From: an uncultured bacterium
GTDB taxonomy: Bacteria; Bacillota; Clostridia; Lachnospirales; Lachnospiraceae
Reading direction: 5' to 3'
NCBI GenBank assembly: GCA_947574055.1
Contig: CANPIC010000019.1
Span: 1-51,345 of the forward strand
Length of the DNA: 51,345 nucleotides
Position numbers and translations under genes: made by a program. The notes beneath the pieces are model-generated. The model was not told the DNA's origin and searched no databases. It saw only the letters and a program-made list of their open reading frames with translations. Numbering within the stretch: position 1 is the stretch's first letter; each line of letters begins with the position of its first letter. This document shows, piece after piece, positions 46,782 to 51,345 of the stretch.

Positions 46782-46787
46782 ATTATA
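46782..46787 (-). promoter_or_regulatory. Consensus -10 box immediately before the cysteine-rich frame
   Basis: TATAAT on the minus strand, 6 nt before the ATG at 46775; transcription would begin at or next to the A of the ATG. The -35 region 17 bp upstream (TGGAAG) is weak. Confidence 0.45.
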
Positions 46788-46891
46788 CAGGAAAGAATCG
46801 TTTTCTTCCACGAAAAATTTTTCACCATCAACGACAGGAGCAAGAGACAGTTATGGCTTTCCGCCACTCATAAAACGCACCGGCGGTTTCG

Positions 46892-47575
46892 TTACCTTGC
46901 CGGCATCGTAAATTCCGCAAGCGCTCTGTTCAAATAGTCATGAAAGGGCTTCATAATCCGGAAAATGGCTGCTGCCTCCTCCGGAAACATTTGTGCGCTT
47001 GTCACTTCTTCGTCTTTCAACGGATATTCCAGATACCAGCTCTTATATTTTAAAAATTCGGCCTGGGGATGTTCTTTTTCATATCCCGCAGGAACATTTT
47101 TTAAAGCCGTCCCCTGTACCATAAAATATTTTTCAAACTCTGGCTCATGGATTATTGCTTCCCATTCTTCACCATGTAAGACAATATAATCCCGTACCAT
47201 CCTCGTTGCATCCTTAAACATATCTGCAAACAGACCGCCTCCCAAAAAAGACTGGTCCCCGGGCTTTATCATAAGATAATATCCGACAGGGACGGGCAGC
47301 TTACCCTGAGAGGAAATATGGGCGCGGAACGCAGGATTATACGGTGACTTGTCATGACTGAAACGGGTATCCCTGACAATCTTAAAGGTAAGGTCTTTGG
47401 GATTGTTGTGCAAAATGCTGCTGTCAAACTTGCCGATTTCCAGTATCAGCATCTGCAGCAATTCTTCAAATTCGGCATTTGCCTCTTTATACGCCTCTTT
47501 GTTTGCATGGTACCATTCACGATTATTATGCAGGTTCAGTGCCGATAAGTAATCCATGATTAACTGTATATTCAT
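46892..47575 (-). CDS. DUF2461 domain protein
   Basis: 227 aa, soluble. NNREWYHANKEAYKEANAEFEELL, RDTRFSHDKSPYNPAFRAHIS, GYYLMIKPGDQSFLGGGLF and KSWYLEYPLKDEEV are typical DUF2461 segments. The function is unknown. It begins 14 bp after the sigma factor stop, so it is probably in the same transcript. Confidence 0.9.
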   Translation of the reverse strand: MNIQLIMDYLSALNLHNNREWYHANKEAYKEANAEFEELLQMLILEIGKFDSSILHNNPKDLTFKIVRDTRFSHDKSPYNPAFRAHISSQGKLPVPVGYYLMIKPGDQSFLGGGLFADMFKDATRMVRDYIVLHGEEWEAIIHEPEFEKYFMVQGTALKNVPAGYEKEHPQAEFLKYKSWYLEYPLKDEEVTSAQMFPEEAAAIFRIMKPFHDYLNRALAEFTMPAR

Positions 47576-47589
47576 ATCTGTCCTCTCCT

Positions 47590-48441
47590 TTATGATTTGC
47601 GGATAATGGATAACTGCGTGGAAGCTAAAAAATCCTGGATCAGGGATTTCGTATGTTCCGGATACCTGTAGGGCTTGCAGAACGAAAAATCCTGGGACAA
47701 ATCATCAATCTCCTCCATGGCATGTTTTACATCCCTGATGGTCTGAACGGGAATTTCCGCAGCCGTCCTATAATCGAGCTGCAATGGATTTATTCTGTGA
47801 TTCTGTATTGCATAATTCACTCTGTCCCTGCATTTACACCTGCCACCGCCGTATTCCCCGCAGTACTGACCAAGAAACTCCGCCATTTTTTTGCGTATTC
47901 GGGAAAGCCGCTGGCGATACGCTTCAGGAGTCATCTCCAAAATCTCCCCCGCAATGCGGCTGTCAAGCTGAAACATGGTGCCCAATATAAAAATGCATCT
48001 GCTCTCCACATCAAGGCATTGCAGCATCACATTGGTGCAGGACATTTTTAGTTCTTCTGCCAGAATGTCCTTTTCCACGTTTTGCGTTAAGTCCGGCACA
48101 TCTTGTATTTTTGCGTTTTCTATGTCATCTCCATAATACGCAAAACTAAGCGGATGGCGGGCAAACATATGTTTTTTATAATTTTTCAGATGATGTGTCG
48201 CTATACTGAATACCCATGTCGTAAAGGAACTGTCACCTCTGAAGGAAGACAAATGTGTGATCATCTTCAGCAGAATGTCCTGTGTGGCATCTTCGGCATC
48301 CGCAAACGTACCAAGCATCCGCAAAGATAAATTAAATACGATATCCTGCACCTCTTCCACAAGCATTTCAAGCGCACTTTTATCTCCGGCAGTGGCTTTG
48401 TCAACCAAATCCTGTATCTCCGTATTTGTTTTTTTATTCAT
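47590..48441 (-). CDS. ECF-like sigma-70 factor with C-terminal extension
   Basis: 283 aa, longer than a basic ECF sigma (about 180). Region 2 (residues 25-95: VFNLSLRMLGTFADAEDATQDILLKMITHL, FTTWVFSIATHHLKNYKK) and region 4 (about 150-195: SRIAGEILEMTPEAYRQRLSRIRKKMAEFLG) are clear. After region 4 comes CGEYGGGRCKCRDRV, with three cysteines, and about 75 further residues (CKPYR near the end). The extension could be a metal- or redox-responsive regulatory part. No anti-sigma gene is adjacent; upstream is the LRR lipoprotein, downstream DUF2461. AGGAGG 9 nt before the ATG. Confidence 0.88.
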   Translation of the reverse strand: MNKKTNTEIQDLVDKATAGDKSALEMLVEEVQDIVFNLSLRMLGTFADAEDATQDILLKMITHLSSFRGDSSFTTWVFSIATHHLKNYKKHMFARHPLSFAYYGDDIENAKIQDVPDLTQNVEKDILAEELKMSCTNVMLQCLDVESRCIFILGTMFQLDSRIAGEILEMTPEAYRQRLSRIRKKMAEFLGQYCGEYGGGRCKCRDRVNYAIQNHRINPLQLDYRTAAEIPVQTIRDVKHAMEEIDDLSQDFSFCKPYRYPEHTKSLIQDFLASTQLSIIRKS

Positions 48442-48566
48442 AAATCATTACCTCCTGCTTACTTAGACAACGCTCACCTGTCCGTGTGACAGAAAAATCT
48501 CAGAAAACGTAATTTTTTCAAAAATCAGACATAACAGACAAATGCAAAGTCACAAAAATCGCAAAA

Positions 48567-48604
48567 GAAGAGTTCCGAGCATTTGCCCATTAAAATCACT
48601 CTTC
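48567..48604 (-). terminator. Weak hairpin at the end of the LRR gene
   Basis: GAAGAGT (48567-48573)/ACTCTTC (48598-48604) with a 24-nt loop, followed in gene direction by TTTTGCGATTTTTG. It covers the stop codon; a possible terminator between the LRR lipoprotein and the sigma factor. Confidence 0.4.
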
Positions 48605-50737
48605 CTGTATTTCACGGGTGTCATCATGCAGCAGATAAACCACTTTTTCTTTTTTCATTGTATAACAAATAACATGATAAAGCTGTCCGTCCCTGACCGT
48701 CAGACCATCATAGTAAATAAAGTCTCCCTCCCATGCCGTTTCCTGATATGCATTGTCTGTTTCTTCATCCGCATTTTCCTCTGTTCCCGGTATGGTATAA
48801 TAATAATCCGGCAATTCCACTCCTTTGAGCTGTTCATATCCCGTCTTCTGCCATGCTGCATAAGGCAAGTCTGCTTTTTTCCCATTCCCGGCTATCACAT
48901 TCCTGAGATGATCCAAAGCCTCCGCAGCGGTTATGTTTGTATCCCTCTTTTTATCATAAATGGAATAAGACCCATCATACAAATTCATATCTGGAAATGC
49001 TTTATGATAAGGATACGCAGAATTTGCAAGATCAACCCTGACCATACGGAAATCATCCATGGCAATGACATATGTATACCATGTATCATTTTCTATATCT
49101 GTTACGGTTACATCATAACCATCGCTAAAATGGCTGTCTCCCACACTGATACTCTTTGTCTGCTCCAGTTTTCCATCCCGGTAACAATAAATCTGCATAA
49201 CGCTCACACCTGTACTGCTTCCCCAGCCCTCCTTCAAGATCAGGTAACCATCTCCCATAGAAATACCTAAATAAGGGTCTCCCCGCATCCCGCCGGTATC
49301 AGCACCGTTTACATACGGTAATTCGGAAACTTCCTGCATGGAGCCGTCTTTTTGCTGTAACAGAACATACAGTCGCCGGGTATCCACATACACGTCGTCA
49401 AACTTTTTATCCCCAAATGTCCCATCTATCACAAAAGCGATATCCTGCCTGCCATCTTGATTCAAATCCCCCTCCACAAAATCAATGCATGTATACGCCG
49501 TAACATCGGGATGCTGTTTTTCTATCCATGCCTCGGCATACTTTATTTTCTCCTCCGTGGCTTCATAACTTTTGCAGGAAAGTAGTGGTACCTCCCACAC
49601 AGGCTCTAAATTGGCACAGGGATTTCCGAATACGGCTGCATACATCAGTTCCTTTTTCCCTGCCAGGGGGGACAAATCCGAAATCCTGTTATCCGAAAGC
49701 CCTGCCTGATTCAAATGTATCATACCACTGAGCGCAGAAATATCACTGATTTCATTGCTGTCCAAAGCCAAATCATACAGATCTGTCAGACTTGCCAATG
49801 GCGAAATATCCCTTATTTGATTTTCTGCCAGCCCCAGCCGCTCCAATTTGGTAAGACCTGCTAACGGCGCCAGGTCTGAAATGAAATTATGATTCAGGTT
49901 TACACTTCGAAGTTCTGTCAATTCACTTAAAAAACCGATATCCCCGATTCCGCAATTTTGTAATCCCAGATCCTGCAGCCCGGTCAGCATTCCCACTGCT
50001 TCCATATTCCGGGCACCGGCATTACCGCTGAGTGCCAATTCCACCAGTCCCTGCAGATTTTCCAGCACGGTAAGATCTTCGACTTTAGTCTCATACAAAG
50101 ACAACCGTTCCAGCTGTGTCATATCTTTCAGAAATGCCATATCTTTGACCTGACAGTTTGGCAGATATAGTTCCGAAATACCTTTCATGTCTGCCAAAAA
50201 GGAGAGATCTATCTCTTCGTTACTATGATTATCTATATAGAGTTTTTCCAGTCTGGAAAGTCCGGCAATCGGAGTAAAATCCACGATTATGGAACCATCC
50301 CAGTCACTCAGATCAATTACCAGGCTTTTCAGATTTGGCAGATAAGACAAATCTTCCAGCGAGTGTAAAGAACTGTCGCTGGCAGGCTCTTTTAAAATGA
50401 AATGTTCACACTGATTCAGTTTGCGCAGGATCACTTCCTCCGTGTCCCCGCTATGAATGTCCGCCTCATGCCATACACAATCCCGAAACCCCTCATCCCT
50501 GATCAGACGGGCCAGTATCAGTTCCGCATCGTTTTCCTCAGATGCTTCTCTGTTTTCCTCTGTCGTTTCCGGCACTAATGCAAAGTTTTCCGACACCGCT
50601 GCCTCCGACGTACCCCCGCTTTCTTCTCCCATCTCCCGGGTGGGCACTGACTGACTGCATCCGGCCAGAAACAAACCGCACATCAATACCGGTATTACAA
50701 TCTTCTGTACCTTTCTTTTGCTAAGATATTTATTCAT
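48596..50737 (-). CDS. Leucine-rich-repeat lipoprotein (713 aa)
   Basis: Lipoprotein signal with LAGC (Cys27), then a Glu/Ser-rich linker. From about residue 125 to 375 come ten or so 22-residue SDS22-like leucine-rich repeats (LTKLERLGLAENQIRDISPLA type), which form a curved binding surface. After them is a domain with IDFVEGDLNQDGRQDIAFVIDG (an Asp-rich FG-GAP-like loop) and a C-terminal region rich in Tyr/Asp. Probably a surface protein that binds another protein or polymer. It is upstream of the ECF-like sigma factor in the same direction; no reliable promoter was found. Confidence 0.88.
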   Translation of the reverse strand: MNKYLSKRKVQKIVIPVLMCGLFLAGCSQSVPTREMGEESGGTSEAAVSENFALVPETTEENREASEENDAELILARLIRDEGFRDCVWHEADIHSGDTEEVILRKLNQCEHFILKEPASDSSLHSLEDLSYLPNLKSLVIDLSDWDGSIIVDFTPIAGLSRLEKLYIDNHSNEEIDLSFLADMKGISELYLPNCQVKDMAFLKDMTQLERLSLYETKVEDLTVLENLQGLVELALSGNAGARNMEAVGMLTGLQDLGLQNCGIGDIGFLSELTELRSVNLNHNFISDLAPLAGLTKLERLGLAENQIRDISPLASLTDLYDLALDSNEISDISALSGMIHLNQAGLSDNRISDLSPLAGKKELMYAAVFGNPCANLEPVWEVPLLSCKSYEATEEKIKYAEAWIEKQHPDVTAYTCIDFVEGDLNQDGRQDIAFVIDGTFGDKKFDDVYVDTRRLYVLLQQKDGSMQEVSELPYVNGADTGGMRGDPYLGISMGDGYLILKEGWGSSTGVSVMQIYCYRDGKLEQTKSISVGDSHFSDGYDVTVTDIENDTWYTYVIAMDDFRMVRVDLANSAYPYHKAFPDMNLYDGSYSIYDKKRDTNITAAEALDHLRNVIAGNGKKADLPYAAWQKTGYEQLKGVELPDYYYTIPGTEENADEETDNAYQETAWEGDFIYYDGLTVRDGQLYHVICYTMKKEKVVYLLHDDTREIQEE

Positions 50738-51109
50738 ACATTAACCCCTTCTGCAAACACCATTCCCCGGATCCGCAATCCCTTGGCTATGCTTTTTTAT
50801 ACACAATATCATTGTAAACCCATGATGCATCAAAGTTGTATCATCTCACAACCGAAAGTGCTGAGATACCGCTGGCTTCCTGCACCGCTTCTTCCAGTTT
50901 CCCGACACTGAAATCCTCCCGATTCTACCTGACCTTTCCAAACAGGAAAAATCCATATTATTAACCCCATGAAAACCGCAGACTTCCATGGGGCTAATTT
51001 ATTCCTTTTCGCACTTACTTATGATCTGGCGCTCCGTCACATGCCTAAGTTCGAAAAATCTCATAGTATTATAACAGGCAGAACACAAAAAATGCTCTGT
51101 CTGAAATAT
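50738..51109. other. Non-coding spacer right of the LRR gene
   Basis: No gene that I can support. It has a hairpin CCCCATG (50965-50971)/CATGGGG (50987-50993), and an imperfect hairpin around 51075-51106 that probably ends transcripts of the Rpn-type remnant. A 78-codon plus-strand frame at 50969-51205 has no ribosome site and overlaps the remnant. Confidence 0.6.
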
Positions 51110-51345
51110 TTAACTTATTTCTTTCAAGTAAGTTTCTGCAGTTTCTTCTGTCAGACCAAATTTCTCTCGGATCTTACTCAAGATAATTTCATCCGCTATC
51201 TGTAACTCTTTTCATGTAGATACCATAGCTACTATCCCTTTCCGAATCCCTTTCTCCTCCACACCCTTACTCAAATTACACATAAGCGATACCTCACTTT
51301 CCAAGGCTAAAGTCATTTTAATATGAAAATCTTCCTCCAATATCT
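51110..51345 (-). pseudogene. C-terminal remnant of an Rpn/PD-(D/E)XK-type transposase-associated gene
   Basis: In one minus-strand frame entering from the window edge the sequence reads as the usual C-terminus of these proteins: SLMCNLSKGVEEKGIRKGIV, then (after an in-frame TGA at 51214-51212) KELQIADEIILSKIREKFGLTEETAETYLKEIS and TAA at 51112. Family members run through this point without a stop, so the copy appears broken; the N-terminal nuclease domain is outside the window. Confidence 0.75.

Noticed and set aside
50969-51205. 78-codon plus-strand frame
   Set aside because: Overlaps the Rpn-type remnant on the other strand, begins inside a hairpin and has no ribosome site.

Overview
The window looks like chromosomal DNA of a low-to-mid GC Gram-positive Clostridia, most likely Lachnospiraceae. 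This is inferred from gene content and arrangement (NusG domain II and Gx transporter genes next to ruvAB, an EFR1-type flavodoxin/ferredoxin, a U32 protein beside ZapA, an ECF-like sigma factor next to a leucine-rich-repeat lipoprotein), strong AGGAGG-type ribosome binding sites, and many TTGACA-17-TATAAT-like promoters. Nearly all genes are on the minus strand. There are no rRNA genes, CRISPR arrays, intact insertion sequences or prophage genes.

Layout, left to right. 1-5436: division and wall genes read leftwards (zapA, U32 peptidase, SEDS ftsW/rodA-like, class B PBP cut by the window edge). 5513-8120: an operon NusG-II protein, Gx transporter, ruvA, ruvB, whose promoter carries an exact Gram-positive LexA box. 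8230-13388: lipoprotein, threonine aldolase, MerR-like regulator, an unrecognised 306-aa protein, an EFR1 ferredoxin and a CAP-domain secreted protein. 13491-13563: tRNA-Thr(CGT) on the plus strand. 13655-19285: DUF4261-like protein, MscS channel, glycogen branching enzyme with an odd basic tail, DUF1015 protein. 19286-19915: an orphan TetR-like operator and a lone plus-strand 92-aa gene.

19920-41551 is a biosynthetic block: serC-serA; leuB-ilvD-ilvB1 (plus tfoX-like and a HAD remnant); yajC, tgt, a VanY-type carboxypeptidase; aroC (plus strand); a coiled-coil protein; a LytTR response regulator with a GHKL sensor kinase; then ilvB2-ilvN-ilvN'-ilvC and metH. Two acetolactate synthase large subunits and two small subunits sit in two separate branched-chain clusters. 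The spacers just upstream of ilvD and of ilvC each hold two tandem copies of a related stem-loop repeat that fills the space between the preceding stop codon and the ribosome binding site.

41767-51345: a plus-strand lipoprotein; an amino-sugar module (nanE, PTS EIIBC, RpiR regulator); nth preceded by a 36-codon cysteine-rich reading frame that may be on a leaderless mRNA; DUF2461; an ECF-like sigma factor with a cysteine-bearing C-terminal extension; a 713-aa leucine-rich-repeat lipoprotein; and at the right edge the broken C-terminal end of an Rpn/PD-(D/E)XK transposase-type gene.

The most unusual items are the paired stem-loop repeats in the branched-chain operons, the SOS box over the NusG-II/Gx/ruvAB operon, the cysteine-rich small frame upstream of nth, and the structured leader upstream of leuB. 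No clearly new multi-gene system is evident; most of the window is ordinary core metabolism.
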